Positions 20,117 to 30,638 of a DNA stretch of 64,000 nt are shown here, piece after piece (positions within the stretch are counted from its first letter, which is position 1; every line of letters begins with the position of its first letter). The position numbers and the translations under genes are program-made. The stretch comes from Alcaligenaceae bacterium. GTDB taxonomy: Bacteria > Pseudomonadota > Gammaproteobacteria > Burkholderiales > Burkholderiaceae_B. A model generated the notes under the pieces. That model saw only the letters and a list, made by a program, of their open reading frames with translations, had not been told where the DNA came from and ran no database searches. The stretch is from NCBI GenBank assembly GCA_013416405.1, contig JACCET010000002.1:248001-312000 (forward strand). Reading direction: 5' to 3'.

Positions 20117-21484
20117 TTAGTTGCTGGCGACCTGAAGCTGCTCGCTTTGCATCTGGGCCAGGAAATGGATGTGGTCTTTGTACTGCGCCACGGCCTGATC
20201 GAAGGCTTGCTTTTGCGCCGGTTCCAGCGTGCGCGCAACAGGCAGCTCGACCGAGAGCGGGTCGATAGGTTTGTTGTTGACGCGGAATTCGTAGTGCAAA
20301 TGAGGCCCTGTGGCCCAACCTGTGGAACCCACATAGCCTATCAGTTGCCCCTGGCTGACCTTGTCGCCTTTCTTCAGGCCTTTGGCGTAGCGGCTTTGGT
20401 GTGCGTAAAGCGTGCTGTAGCCATTGTGATGCTTCAGGATAATGGTGTTGCCATATCCCCTTTTCGACCCTTTGAATTCGACCACACCGTCGGCCGTGGC
20501 GTGTATGGGTGTGCCACTGCGTGCGGCATAGTCAACCCCGCTGTGCCCGCGCCATACCCCATGCACAGGGTGTTTGCGCATGCCGAAGGTGGAGCTGATG
20601 CGGGTGAATTTAAGCGCAGTACGCAAGAATGCGCCTTTCAGGCTGGCGCCGCCGAAATCGTAGTAGCTGCCCGACTGGCCTTCGGGTGCGAACCATACCG
20701 CTTCATAGGTTTTATTACGGTTGGTGAACTCGAGCGCCAGGATACGGCCCGCACCGACGTCACGGCCTTCGTGAGAGTAGGTTTCGTAAATGATGCGAAA
20801 GTGGTCGTTGCCGCGCAGGTCACGGATGAAATCAATCTTGCTGCCCAGGATTTCAGTCATTTGCATGGTGATGGCATCAGGGATCCCGGCCTCGTCGGTG
20901 GCACCGAACAGGGAATTCTTGATGGTGCCTTCGGCAATCTGTACTTGTACGCTGGCGGCCTGGGTTTGCTCGGTGGCTGTGAAGCCGCCTTGCTGATCTG
21001 GGGTTATTTCCAGCCAGCGTGAAACAGGCTGCCCATTATCCGTGGCATACGGCGTGTGCTGGTAACGCAGCCAGGTCAGCTTGCCATGCTGGTCGTGGGC
21101 GGCTTGCACGTTGCGCCCCGGGTAGAGCTTGTAGATGGAGCGTGCGTCTTTATCCTGGATCAGAAAAGGCAGCAGGCCTGGCTCCTGCACCCGCAGCCGT
21201 TGCAGCAGCACTGCCAGCGTATCGCCCGAGCGGATCTCGGTCTGGCTGACGAATGGAACGGCAAAATTATTTTGAGCTTGCGGGAAGGGCGTGGGCAGAT
21301 CCAGGGTCTGCCGGGCTTCGTAAACGGCAGGCGCCTCGGGTGGTTGCACCACAGCCAGGGCCGCTGCAGCGGCAAACAGAGCCAGGGCAACGAAAACAAG
21401 GCCGTTGCGGAACAAGTGATGCGGGCGGTGGTTACGAACAATGGTTCGATAAGAGGGAGTGGTCGGGGTCCCTTTCTTGAACAT
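20117..21484 (-). CDS. M23-family peptidoglycan DD-endopeptidase (MepM-like)
   Basis: Protein of 455 residues. One N-terminal membrane helix (NGLVFVALALFAAAAALAVV, about residues 28-47) places the rest in the periplasm. A LysM/opacity-like region follows (SGDTLAVLLQRLRV). The LytM domain near residues 300-410 keeps the zinc ligands HSGVDYA, the histidine in YAHQSRYAKGL and the HLHYEF motif. It probably cleaves cross-links during wall growth. It is divergent from tyrS and upstream of anmK. Confidence 0.93.
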   Translation of the reverse strand: MFKKGTPTTPSYRTIVRNHRPHHLFRNGLVFVALALFAAAAALAVVQPPEAPAVYEARQTLDLPTPFPQAQNNFAVPFVSQTEIRSGDTLAVLLQRLRVQEPGLLPFLIQDKDARSIYKLYPGRNVQAAHDQHGKLTWLRYQHTPYATDNGQPVSRWLEITPDQQGGFTATEQTQAASVQVQIAEGTIKNSLFGATDEAGIPDAITMQMTEILGSKIDFIRDLRGNDHFRIIYETYSHEGRDVGAGRILALEFTNRNKTYEAVWFAPEGQSGSYYDFGGASLKGAFLRTALKFTRISSTFGMRKHPVHGVWRGHSGVDYAARSGTPIHATADGVVEFKGSKRGYGNTIILKHHNGYSTLYAHQSRYAKGLKKGDKVSQGQLIGYVGSTGWATGPHLHYEFRVNNKPIDPLSVELPVARTLEPAQKQAFDQAVAQYKDHIHFLAQMQSEQLQVASN

Positions 21485-21606
21485 AAAGCAAAACCTAGAA
21501 ATGCGCTGCTGAATTAGACGGATATTGCGCTGGCACGTTATGCTAGCGTATTAAGCCTGATTTTTCGAGCATTTTTTTAACTTTCCCCTTTTTGAAACCT
21601 CTTCTT

Positions 21607-22836
21607 ATGTCGTCAACCGTAGCGCCCATTACCCCACAAACCGAAGAATACCTGCGTATTGCCAAAAGAGGTTGCGACGAATTGCTGGTCGAGTCCGAGT
21701 TTGTCAAAAAGCTCGCTCGCAGCGAGAACACCGGCACGCCCTTGCGCATCAAGCTGGGGCTGGACCCTACCGCGCCTGATATTCACCTGGGCCATACGGT
21801 CGTGCTCAATAAAATGCGGCAGCTGCAAGACCTGGGTCATACCGTGATTTTCCTTATTGGCGACTTCACGTCCATGATAGGAGACCCCAGCGGCCGCAAT
21901 GCCACACGCCCGCCGCTGACAGCCGAGCAAATCCAGGAAAACGCCAAGACCTATTATGCCCAGGCCAGCCTGGTGCTGGATCCATCGCGTACGGAAATCC
22001 GCTACAACTCCGAGTGGTGCGACCCCTTGGGCGCGCGTGGCCTGATCCAGCTGGCTTCGCGCTATACGGTGGCGCGCATGATGGAACGCGAAGATTTCAC
22101 GCGGCGCTTCAAGGGTGGCATACCCATTTCCGTCCATGAGTTCCTGTATCCCCTGATGCAGGGCTATGACTCGGTCGCCCTGAAGGCCGACCTCGAGCTC
22201 GGCGGCACCGACCAGAAGTTCAATCTGCTGGTGGGCCGCGAACTGCAAAAAGAATACGGGCAAGAGCCGCAATGCATCCTGACCATGCCCTTGCTGGAAG
22301 GCACCGACGGTGTGGACAAAATGTCCAAGTCCAAGGGTAACTACATAGGCATCACCGAGGCGCCTGAATCCATGTTCGGCAAGCTCATGTCCATATCCGA
22401 TACCTTGATGTGGAAATATTTCGAGTTGCTCTCCTCCAAGTCGCTGGATGATATCGCCCGGCTGCAAAATCAGGTAAAAGAAGGCATGAACCCACGGGAT
22501 GCCAAGGTCATGCTGGGGCAGGAGATCGTGGCGCGCTTTCATACGCAGCAAGCAGCGCAAGACGCACTGGCTGCATTCGAAGCACGCTTTCGCGATGGCG
22601 TCATCCCTGAAAACATGCCCGAAGTACAGTTGGGGGCCGCTCCGCTGGGCATACTCAAGGTTCTGCGCGAAGCGGGGCTGGTTGCCTCGGGCGCCGAAGC
22701 GCAGCGCAATGTCGAGCAGGGTGGTGTCAGGGTCGATGGCGATCGCATCGAAGACAAATCGTTGCAGCTGCCGGCCGGCACCTACGTAGTTCAGGTGGGC
22801 AAGCGCAAATTTGCCCGTGTCACATTAACTGGCTAA
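21607..22836 (+). CDS. tyrS: Tyrosine--tRNA ligase
   Basis: Class I aminoacyl-tRNA synthetase of 409 residues from the ATG at 21607; a TTG five codons upstream is less likely. HIGH equivalent: [13 protein letters not shown]. Tyrosine pocket: [18 protein letters not shown] motif: [14 protein letters not shown]-terminal S4-like RNA-binding domain: [17 protein letters not shown]. The spacing of HIGH and KMSKS is that of the shorter TyrZ-like subgroup. Confidence 0.96.
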   Translation: MSSTVAPITPQTEEYLRIAKRGCDELLVESEFVKKLARSENTGTPLRIKLGLDPTAPDIHLGHTVVLNKMRQLQDLGHTVIFLIGDFTSMIGDPSGRNATRPPLTAEQIQENAKTYYAQASLVLDPSRTEIRYNSEWCDPLGARGLIQLASRYTVARMMEREDFTRRFKGGIPISVHEFLYPLMQGYDSVALKADLELGGTDQKFNLLVGRELQKEYGQEPQCILTMPLLEGTDGVDKMSKSKGNYIGITEAPESMFGKLMSISDTLMWKYFELLSSKSLDDIARLQNQVKEGMNPRDAKVMLGQEIVARFHTQQAAQDALAAFEARFRDGVIPENMPEVQLGAAPLGILKVLREAGLVASGAEAQRNVEQGGVRVDGDRIEDKSLQLPAGTYVVQVGKRKFARVTLTG

Positions 22837-22871
22837 AACGCCAACAGGCGCAGCCGCCATAGGAGTTCACC

Positions 22872-23510
22872 ATGAAACTTACCAGTGAATCTTTTGTAGA
22901 CCAGGGAAACATTCCCGAGCGCAATGCCTTCGGCAAGATCGACGGGCAAAATCATGTTGCGCTTGCGGGCAATGCCAATCCGCAGCTTGCCTGGTCAGAA
23001 GCGCCTGCCGCAACACAATCGTTCGTCGTGATTTGCCACGATCCTGATGTGCCCAGCAAGCCCGACGACGTCAATCAGACCGATCGTGAAATCCCCAGCA
23101 CCTTGCCGCGTGTCGATTTCTATCACTGGGCCCTGATCGATCTGCCCGCCGCAACCACCAGCATCGCCGAAGCCGCTTATTCCGACGGCATCACGCCGCG
23201 CGGCAAGGCCGGCCCGCTGGCGCTCGATGGTACACGTCAGGGGGTCAATGACTTTACCGTTTGGTTTGCCGCCGATCGCGACATGAACGGCGACTACTTC
23301 GGCTATGACGGCCCCTGCCCGCCCTGGAACGACGGCATAGTGCATCGTTATATTTTCACGGTATACGCGCTGGATATCCCCGAGCTGCCCTTCGAGGGCC
23401 GGTTTACCGGCGCAGATGTCATCAAGGCCATACAGGGGCACGTATTGGCTCAGGCGGCTATCACCGGCATCTATACGCTGAACCCCCGGCTGGCCGGCTC
23501 CGCCGCTTAA
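22872..23510 (+). CDS. YbhB/YbcL-type phosphatidylethanolamine-binding (PEBP) family protein
   Basis: Protein of 212 residues. It has the PEBP signatures (SFVVICHDPDVPSKPDDV; FYHWALIDLP; GPCPPWNDGIVHRYIFTVYALD). There is no signal peptide, so it is cytosolic. Family members bind anionic ligands, and a precise role in bacteria is not established. The start has TAGGAG about 10 bases upstream. It sits alone between tyrS and glyA. Confidence 0.9.
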   Translation: MKLTSESFVDQGNIPERNAFGKIDGQNHVALAGNANPQLAWSEAPAATQSFVVICHDPDVPSKPDDVNQTDREIPSTLPRVDFYHWALIDLPAATTSIAEAAYSDGITPRGKAGPLALDGTRQGVNDFTVWFAADRDMNGDYFGYDGPCPPWNDGIVHRYIFTVYALDIPELPFEGRFTGADVIKAIQGHVLAQAAITGIYTLNPRLAGSAA

Positions 23511-23528
23511 GTTCATGAGCGCGTATGG

Positions 23529-23559
23529 CCCCAGTGCGCTGTCAAACAGGGCGCTGGGG
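23529..23559 (+). terminator. Hairpin between the PEBP gene and glyA
   Basis: CCCCAG(T)GCGC pairs with G(G)CGCTGGGG around a loop near TGTCAAACAG. Only a weak AT tail follows, so it may be a terminator of the PEBP transcript or part of the glyA leader. Confidence 0.4.
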
Positions 23560-23621
23560 TATTCAAGCTAAAATAAGCCCTTATTCTTCGCCATACGCGC
23601 ACTAACCTTCAGGATACCTCC

Positions 23622-24866
<1,245 letters not shown>

Positions 24867-24875
24867 TACCAGCCC

Positions 24876-25337
24876 ATGAAATGCCCATTCTGCAGCAGTT
24901 TCGATACCCAGGTCATAGACTCCCGGGTATCGGAAGAGGGCGACACCATACGCCGCCGTCGGCGGTGTACGGCATGCGACCGGCGTTTCACCACCTATGA
25001 GCGGGCCGAACTCGTCATGCCGGCGGTGGTCAAGCGCAATGGAACGCGGGTTGAATTCGATATCAACAAGCTGCGCGCCAGCCTGAGCCTGGCGCTGCGC
25101 AAACGCCCGGTCAGCACCGAAGACGTCGATGCTGCGGTTGCCCGCATAGAAGAAAACCTGCTGGTCAGCGGCCTGCGCGAGGTCGAGTCCGGCAAGGTGG
25201 GCGAACTGGTCATGGCTGAACTCAGAAAGCTCGATCAGGTGGCCTATGTTCGGTTTGCGTCGGTGTACAAAAGCTTTGAAGACATAGGCGAATTCGTCAA
25301 GGCCATCGACGAAATTCAGGTTCCATCCAGGTCGTGA
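24876..25337 (+). CDS. nrdR: Transcriptional repressor NrdR
   Basis: Nucleotide-sensing repressor of ribonucleotide reductase genes. Its 153 residues comprise an N-terminal zinc ribbon ([32 protein letters not shown]) and an ATP-cone (about residues 49-139; [20 protein letters not shown]). It binds paired NrdR boxes such as those at 2399-2445. Its stop overlaps the ribD GTG start as GTGA, so the two are translationally coupled. Confidence 0.98.
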   Translation: MKCPFCSSFDTQVIDSRVSEEGDTIRRRRRCTACDRRFTTYERAELVMPAVVKRNGTRVEFDINKLRASLSLALRKRPVSTEDVDAAVARIEENLLVSGLREVESGKVGELVMAELRKLDQVAYVRFASVYKSFEDIGEFVKAIDEIQVPSRS

Positions 25338-26476
25338 CGCCGGAACAGACCGTATGTGATGAGCGCTGGATGCGCCAGGCCCTGAAGCTGGCCGAGAGCG
25401 TGTTGTACATCACGGCACCCAATCCGCGTGTGGCCTGCCTGATCGTGCGCGACGACCAGTTGCTGGCATCGGGCGCTACCCAGAAGGCCGGCGGCCCGCA
25501 TGCTGAAGTCATGGCGCTGCGCCAGGCTGCAGAGCAGGGCGTAGCTATGGCGGGCACCACCGTCTATGTCACACTCGAGCCCTGCAGCCATCATGGTCGT
25601 ACGCCGCCTTGCGTTGATGCCCTGATCGCCGCCAGCCCGGCTCGCGTGGTCATTGCCATGGGCGACCCAAATCCGCTGGTGGGCGGCCAGGGTGTGGCCA
25701 GGCTCAGGGCGGCAGGCATAGCCGTCACCACCGATATTTGCACTGAAGAGGCCCTGGCGGTGAATCCGGGTTTTGTCGCACGCATGACTCGCAAGACGCC
25801 ATGGACCTGGCTCAAGCTGGCGGCTTCACTGGATGGCCGCATTGCGCTGGCCAACGGCGAGTCGCAGTGGATTACTGGCCCCGCCGCACGGGCCGACGGC
25901 CATCATTGGCGCGCGCGCAGTTGTGTGGTGCTGACGGGCGTAGGCACTGTGCTGGCCGATGATCCGCAGATGAACGTCAGGCATGTGAAGACGACCCGGG
26001 CACCCATAAAGGCTATAGTCGATACCCGGTTTCAAGTGGCCGGGCAGGCCAGGATTTTCGATGGCACGCCGACCTGGGTGTTCACGTGCGCCTCAAATCC
26101 GGAAAAGACCGCAAGGCTGGCCGATCGCAACGTTCAAGTGATAGAGCTGCCGGCTGCCGATGGTGGGGTCGACCTGCATGCCATGATGCGCTGGATGGGC
26201 GAGCACGACGTCAACGAGGTGCACGTCGAAGCCGGAGCGCGGCTGTCCGGTGCTCTGGTGCAGACGCAATGCGCCGACGAATTACTGGTTTACATGGCAC
26301 CCATGCTGCTGGGCGAAGGCATGGGCATGGCCACTCTGAAGCCCTTGCAGCAACTGACGCAGGCCCAGCGCTTTGAGTTCATGGAAACCGTCAGCCTGGC
26401 CCCCGATATGCGCATAAGGGCGCGCCATATCGACCACTGGAAAACTTTGCTGCAGGCGTTGCAGCGTTCGAATTGA
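25334..26476 (+). CDS. ribD: Bifunctional riboflavin deaminase/reductase RibD
   Basis: Two early steps of riboflavin synthesis: pyrimidine deamination, then NADPH side-chain reduction. The GTG start at 25334 overlaps the nrdR stop. The deaminase half (about 1-145) has the zinc site PHAEVMAL and [12 protein letters not shown]. The reductase half begins near [15 protein letters not shown] and includes [15 protein letters not shown]. The length of 380 residues is normal. Confidence 0.97.
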   Translation: MTPEQTVCDERWMRQALKLAESVLYITAPNPRVACLIVRDDQLLASGATQKAGGPHAEVMALRQAAEQGVAMAGTTVYVTLEPCSHHGRTPPCVDALIAASPARVVIAMGDPNPLVGGQGVARLRAAGIAVTTDICTEEALAVNPGFVARMTRKTPWTWLKLAASLDGRIALANGESQWITGPAARADGHHWRARSCVVLTGVGTVLADDPQMNVRHVKTTRAPIKAIVDTRFQVAGQARIFDGTPTWVFTCASNPEKTARLADRNVQVIELPAADGGVDLHAMMRWMGEHDVNEVHVEAGARLSGALVQTQCADELLVYMAPMLLGEGMGMATLKPLQQLTQAQRFEFMETVSLAPDMRIRARHIDHWKTLLQALQRSN

Positions 26477-26486
26477 AAGGTAAGGC

Positions 26487-27116
26487 ATGTTCACTGGCAT
26501 AGTGGCTGCGGTCGGCAGCATCATCGAGGTTGTTCCCTTCAATGACGGTCAGCAAGATGCGGGTGTTCATTTGAAGGTTCAGGCGCAGGAGTTTCTGCGC
26601 GACAGCACCAAGCTGGGCGATTCCATCGCCATACAGGGCGCATGCATGACGGTGGTGGCGATGGCGCAAGACGGTTTCAGCGTGGATGTGTCGCGCGAAA
26701 GCCTTAACCGCACGGCAGGCCTGGACAGTGTGGGAGAGGTCAATCTTGAACACGCCTTGCGCCTGGGTGACACGCTGGACGGCCATTTGGTGTCGGGTCA
26801 TGTCGATGGCCTGGGCCAGGTCAGCCGTTTTGAGCCCGTAGGCGAGTCCTGGGATCTGCGCATCAAGGTGCCGCAAAACCTGGCCAAGTATATGGCCTAC
26901 AAGGGGTCGGTAACCGTCAATGGGGTCAGTCTGACGGTCAATCAGGTGGACGACATGGCCGACGGCTGCGAAATCCGCATCAACCTCATTCCCCACACGG
27001 TGCAAGTCACCACGCTCAAAAACCTGGTTGCCGGCGCGCCGGTGAACCTGGAAATCGACACCATTGCGCGTTATGTCGAGCGCATGGTTGCGCTGGGGCG
27101 CGCAGGCGGCGCCTAA
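26487..27116 (+). CDS. ribE: Riboflavin synthase alpha chain
   Basis: Dismutates two lumazine molecules to riboflavin. It has 209 residues in two lumazine-binding repeats: MFTGIVAAVGSI with GACMTVV, then GHLVSGHVDGLG with VNGVSLTVN. It follows ribD by 10 bp. Its TAA overlaps the TAG of the convergent LysR gene by two bases. The later riboflavin genes (ribBA, ribH) are not adjacent. Confidence 0.97.
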   Translation: MFTGIVAAVGSIIEVVPFNDGQQDAGVHLKVQAQEFLRDSTKLGDSIAIQGACMTVVAMAQDGFSVDVSRESLNRTAGLDSVGEVNLEHALRLGDTLDGHLVSGHVDGLGQVSRFEPVGESWDLRIKVPQNLAKYMAYKGSVTVNGVSLTVNQVDDMADGCEIRINLIPHTVQVTTLKNLVAGAPVNLEIDTIARYVERMVALGRAGGA

Positions 27117-27125
27117 GCGTTAGGC
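27111..27125. terminator. Compact hairpin across the overlapping ribE and LysR stop codons
   Basis: GCCTAA-GCG-TTAGGC is a perfect 6-bp stem with a 3-base loop. The left arm contains both stops (TAA plus strand 27114-27116; TAG minus strand 27113-27115). No T-run is present. Confidence 0.35.
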
Positions 27126-28018
27126 CAGACCTGCTCAAGCGCCATCAGGGCCGTCGCCACAGCAGGATCGTCTGCGCGTTCGCGCAGGCAAACGAAACTG
27201 AGTGCGCAATCGAGACTTACCCGGTTGGCAATCGCCAGCCCATGCGCTTGTGCTTCACGCAGGGCGATATGGTCGCGTACCAGACTCAGGCCAACGCCCG
27301 ATTTGACCAGGTCCAGCATCGAGGCTTCCTGGTCGACAAGGGCCACATAGTTTGCTTCTTGTCCCGTCAGGGACTGCGGGCCAAATACCAGGGCGAGCAA
27401 ACGGTGGTGGGCGGAAGCCGTGGGCGTGGCCAGCCAGGGCAGGCCGGCCAACTGCCGCCAGTCTTTGTCCCGAACTTGTGATGCCCAGCCTGCCGGCGCC
27501 AGCACCTTGTACGAGAAATGGGTCAGCGTCTTGCACAACACGTTATCGGAGCCGGTCAGTGTGTCGTCGGGAATGCTCAGGTAAAAGCCTGCATCGAGTT
27601 CGGCCCGCATGACTTGCTGCAGTACATCGCCACTCATGCCGTGGGCCAGCACTATATCCAGGCGCTGGGTGTATCGTAGAAGTTCTTTTAATAAGGCGCC
27701 CAGCCGCAGGAACTCGGGATCAAGTATGGTTCCTATGCGAAGCTGGCCACGTATTTCCTTGCTCAGCCGATGTGCCGCCGTCTTGAAGCTGGCCTGGGCC
27801 TGCAGTACTTTCTCCGCCAGCGGCAAAAGGGCGGAGCCATCGGCTGTCAATTCCATGCCCTGTGCAGTGCGGGTCAGCAGACGCAGGCCGGTTTGTGCCT
27901 GCAGATTCCGGATATGCAAGCCAACGGCGGGCTGGGTGATGTGCAGCCTGGTTGCGGCGCGGGTCAGGCTGCCTTCTCGGGCGACAGCGACAAAGGCGGC
28001 CAGGGTTGGAATATTCAT
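27113..28018 (-). CDS. LysR-family transcriptional regulator
   Basis: Protein of 301 residues from the ATG at 28018 (MNIPTLAAFVAVAREGSLTRAATRLHITQPAVGLHIRNL, read as the winged helix-turn-helix over residues 1-60). An effector-binding domain (about 90-295) follows. The open frame extends 28 codons upstream without family character. It is divergent from a GMC dehydrogenase gene 95 bp away and probably controls it. The inducer is unknown. Confidence 0.93.
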   Translation of the reverse strand: MNIPTLAAFVAVAREGSLTRAATRLHITQPAVGLHIRNLQAQTGLRLLTRTAQGMELTADGSALLPLAEKVLQAQASFKTAAHRLSKEIRGQLRIGTILDPEFLRLGALLKELLRYTQRLDIVLAHGMSGDVLQQVMRAELDAGFYLSIPDDTLTGSDNVLCKTLTHFSYKVLAPAGWASQVRDKDWRQLAGLPWLATPTASAHHRLLALVFGPQSLTGQEANYVALVDQEASMLDLVKSGVGLSLVRDHIALREAQAHGLAIANRVSLDCALSFVCLRERADDPAVATALMALEQVWPNA

Positions 28019-28033
28019 GCCATCATTATTAGG

Positions 28034-28058
28034 TTTTCTTATATTCAATGCAAGAAAA
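28034..28058. promoter_or_regulatory. Candidate LysR operator between the divergent LysR and GMC genes
   Basis: TTTTCTT and AAGAAAA form a perfect 7-bp inverted repeat separated by 11 bases (28034-28040 and 28052-28058). It fits the T-N11-A type of LysR site and lies 15-40 bp from the regulator start. Binding is inferred. Confidence 0.5.
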
Positions 28059-28113
28059 TCTCGATGGTGTTTCGCCGCCAGCGTTGTTACAGTAGCAGGC
28101 AAAAGGAGACAAG

Positions 28114-29772
28114 ATGCCAGAACTGGAATTCGACTACGTTATTGTGGGAGCTGGAACCGCGGGCTGTCTGCTCGCCAATAGGCTGAGCGCCGATCCGTCG
28201 AATCGTGTTTTGCTGATCGAGGCCGGCGGTAAAGATAATTATCACTGGATACATATCCCCGTCGGCTATTTGTACTGCATAGGCAACAAGCGTACCGATT
28301 GGCTCTATAACACCGAGCCGGATCAGGGCCTGAATGGCAGGGTGCTGCGATACCCTCGCGGCAAGACACTCGGTGGCTGCTCCAGCATCAACGGCATGAT
28401 TTATATGCGAGGCCAGTCCCGTGATTATGACGGCTGGGCGGCGTCCGTAAGCGATGACGCCTGGTCCTGGGAAAGTTGCCTGGCTGATTTCAAGGCACAT
28501 GAAAATCACTACAAACTGGATCATGGCGGCAAGCAAGCGGCGGCGGAGTCATTCAGTCAATTCCATGCTTCGGGCGGTGAATGGCGTATTGAAAAGCAGC
28601 GCTTGCGCTGGGATATTCTTGATGCGTTCTCGGCTGCGGCGCAGCAAGCGGGTATCGCCGCAACCGATGACTTCAACCAGGGCGATAACGAAGGTGTGGG
28701 CTACTTCGAGGTGAACCAGAAAAACGGCTGGCGCTGGAATGCGGCGAAGGCGTTTCTCAGGCCGGCTTGTGCGTCGCGCGCCAACTTTACCGCCTGGACA
28801 CACTCGCAAACCGAACGCCTGCTGTTCGAGCGCCTGCCGGATGGCAGGCATAAATGCGCGGGCGCTCTGGTGCGCCGTAACGGCGAAAGCGTTACCGTAA
28901 AAGTTAGAAAAGAGCTGGTGCTGAGCGCGGGCAGCATAGGCACGCCTCAGCTGCTACAGTTATCAGGCATAGGCCCAGGCGCGCTTTTGCAGCAACACGA
29001 CATCCCGGTGCTGGCCGACCGGCCTGGTGTGGGCGCAAACCTGCAAGACCACTTGCAAATACGCACCGTGTTCAAGGTTGAGGGCGTAAAAACGCTTAAT
29101 GACATGGCATCCAGCCTTTGGGGCAAAGCCATGATTGGGCTGGAATATGCCGTCAAGCGCAGCGGTCCCATGAGCATGGCGCCATCCCAGCTGGGTGCAT
29201 TCACGCGCAGCGATACGGCGCAGCCCCACGCCAACCTTGAATACCATGTCCAGCCCTTGAGCCTGGAGGCTTTTGGTGAGCCCTTGCATCGCTTCAACGC
29301 CTTTACCGCCAGCGTCTGCAATCTGAATCCCGATAGCCGCGGCAGTGTGACCATCAAGAGTGGTCACATAGATGACGCGCCGGCCATCGCACCCAACTAC
29401 CTGAGCACGGACCAAGACCGTAAGGTGGCTGCCGACTCATTGCGCGTGACACGCAATATTGTTGCCCAGCCTGCATTGGCAGCGTATCAACCACAAGAGT
29501 ACAAGCCCGGCGTGCAGTTTCAGACCGACGATGAGCTTGCGCGGTTGGCGGGGGACATTGCCACGACCATATTCCACCCGGTGGGCACGGCGAAGATGGG
29601 CCGACCCGATGATCCGGCCGCAGTGGTCGACTCCCACCTCAAGGTATACGGCGTGGAAGGATTGCGTGTGGTCGATGCCAGCATCATGCCGACCATCACC
29701 AGCGGCAATACCAATAGCCCGACGCTGATGATCGCTGAAAAGGCCGCAAGGTGGATACTGGCGGGGGTGTAA
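28114..29772 (+). CDS. GMC-family FAD-dependent alcohol/choline dehydrogenase
   Basis: A 552-residue flavoprotein that oxidises an alcohol to an aldehyde. FAD-binding motif: DYVIVGAGTAGCLLANRLS. GMC signature 1: GKTLGGCSSINGMIYMRG. GMC signature 2: SAGSIGTPQLLQLSGIG. The C-terminal active-site region (FHPVGTAKMGRPDD, then TITSGNTNSPTLMIAEKAA) holds the catalytic His. GGAG-rich sequence precedes the ATG. The substrate is not deducible; nearby organic-acid uptake and oxidation genes suggest one catabolic scheme. Confidence 0.92.
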   Translation: MPELEFDYVIVGAGTAGCLLANRLSADPSNRVLLIEAGGKDNYHWIHIPVGYLYCIGNKRTDWLYNTEPDQGLNGRVLRYPRGKTLGGCSSINGMIYMRGQSRDYDGWAASVSDDAWSWESCLADFKAHENHYKLDHGGKQAAAESFSQFHASGGEWRIEKQRLRWDILDAFSAAAQQAGIAATDDFNQGDNEGVGYFEVNQKNGWRWNAAKAFLRPACASRANFTAWTHSQTERLLFERLPDGRHKCAGALVRRNGESVTVKVRKELVLSAGSIGTPQLLQLSGIGPGALLQQHDIPVLADRPGVGANLQDHLQIRTVFKVEGVKTLNDMASSLWGKAMIGLEYAVKRSGPMSMAPSQLGAFTRSDTAQPHANLEYHVQPLSLEAFGEPLHRFNAFTASVCNLNPDSRGSVTIKSGHIDDAPAIAPNYLSTDQDRKVAADSLRVTRNIVAQPALAAYQPQEYKPGVQFQTDDELARLAGDIATTIFHPVGTAKMGRPDDPAAVVDSHLKVYGVEGLRVVDASIMPTITSGNTNSPTLMIAEKAARWILAGV

Positions 29773-29779
29773 GGGAGTG

Positions 29780-29797
29780 CGGCTGGGTGGTCAGCCG
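29780..29797. terminator. Hairpin between convergent GMC and GntR genes
   Basis: CGGCTG-GGTGGT-CAGCCG is a perfect 6-bp stem lying 8 bp after the GMC stop. No strong T-run follows. Confidence 0.4.
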
Positions 29798-29818
29798 AAT
29801 CTGTTGAGCCTAAGTGGT

Positions 29819-30526
29819 TCAATCATCCTGGTCGTCAGCGGGTGCAGGCGCTGCATCCTGCAGCAGTGGTGATCGCAGGATAATCTGCGCGGTGGCCAGC
29901 AGATGCTTCTCCAGTTCCTGCAAAGCGGCTGCCTGATCGCGTCGTAACGCGGCATCCATGATGCGACGATGTTCTTCGCGTACGTCGCGCTGGTCGGTGT
30001 CCAGCGGCACCGACAGCCTGCGATAGCGTTCGCTTTGCTCATATAAAAGCATGCGCATGCGGTGCAGCCAGGCGCTGGGGCATGCGCTGACCAGCGCTTC
30101 ATGGAATTCGCCATGAGCCTGGTTCCAGTTATCACCCATGCGCGCAACGGGATCGGAGGCCGAGTGCTGCAGACGTTCCATGCGATGCGCTGCGCCGACG
30201 ATCCTGGTTTCCCATTCAACATCGCCATTGCTTATGGCTTTGCTCAGGCACAGTGACTCTATTTCGATCCGGGTCTTGGTCAGATCGAGTAATTCTTCCC
30301 TGCTGACAGTGCTGACTCGGTACCCCCGGTGAGCTTCGGCGCTGACCATGCCTTCGGCGCTCAGGCGCGACAAGGCTTCCCGTATGGCGCCCAGGCTGAC
30401 ATCCAGCCGGCCTTCGAGCGACCTGATGTTCAGCTTTTCACCCGGTGGCAGGCGGCCGTCAAGGATTTCCGCGCGGATCAGATGGCGTACGGTTTCAGCC
30501 TGGGTAAGTTTGCTGGATGTTTTCAT
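29819..30526 (-). CDS. GntR/FadR-family (FCD) transcriptional regulator
   Basis: Protein of 235 residues. The N-terminal winged helix-turn-helix is at about 10-75 (VRHLIRAEILDGRLPPGEKL; LDVSLGAIREALSRLSAEG). A helical FCD effector domain (about 85-220) follows, with metal-ligand type residues (NQAHGEFHEALVSAC). FCD regulators usually sense organic acids. It is divergent from the FAH/TRAP operon with a perfect palindrome between them, so it is the likely repressor of that operon. Confidence 0.93.
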   Translation of the reverse strand: MKTSSKLTQAETVRHLIRAEILDGRLPPGEKLNIRSLEGRLDVSLGAIREALSRLSAEGMVSAEAHRGYRVSTVSREELLDLTKTRIEIESLCLSKAISNGDVEWETRIVGAAHRMERLQHSASDPVARMGDNWNQAHGEFHEALVSACPSAWLHRMRMLLYEQSERYRRLSVPLDTDQRDVREEHRRIMDAALRRDQAAALQELEKHLLATAQIILRSPLLQDAAPAPADDQDD

Positions 30527-30577
30527 AATAATCTATATTCTATACGGGTTTGTTCTAACTAATAAATAATATATTTT

Positions 30578-30595
30578 TTATCTAAAAATAGATAA
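30578..30595. promoter_or_regulatory. Palindromic operator candidate for the GntR/FAH divergon
   Basis: TTATCTA-AAAA-TAGATAA is a perfect 7-bp inverted repeat in a very AT-rich divergent promoter region. TATAGT (30603-30608) just to its right is a plausible -10 for the FAH operon, so a repressor bound here would block it. Confidence 0.55.
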
Positions 30596-30638
30596 CCAGT
30601 GATATAGTAGCTTCAATGTTCAAAGATGGAGCTCTTAA

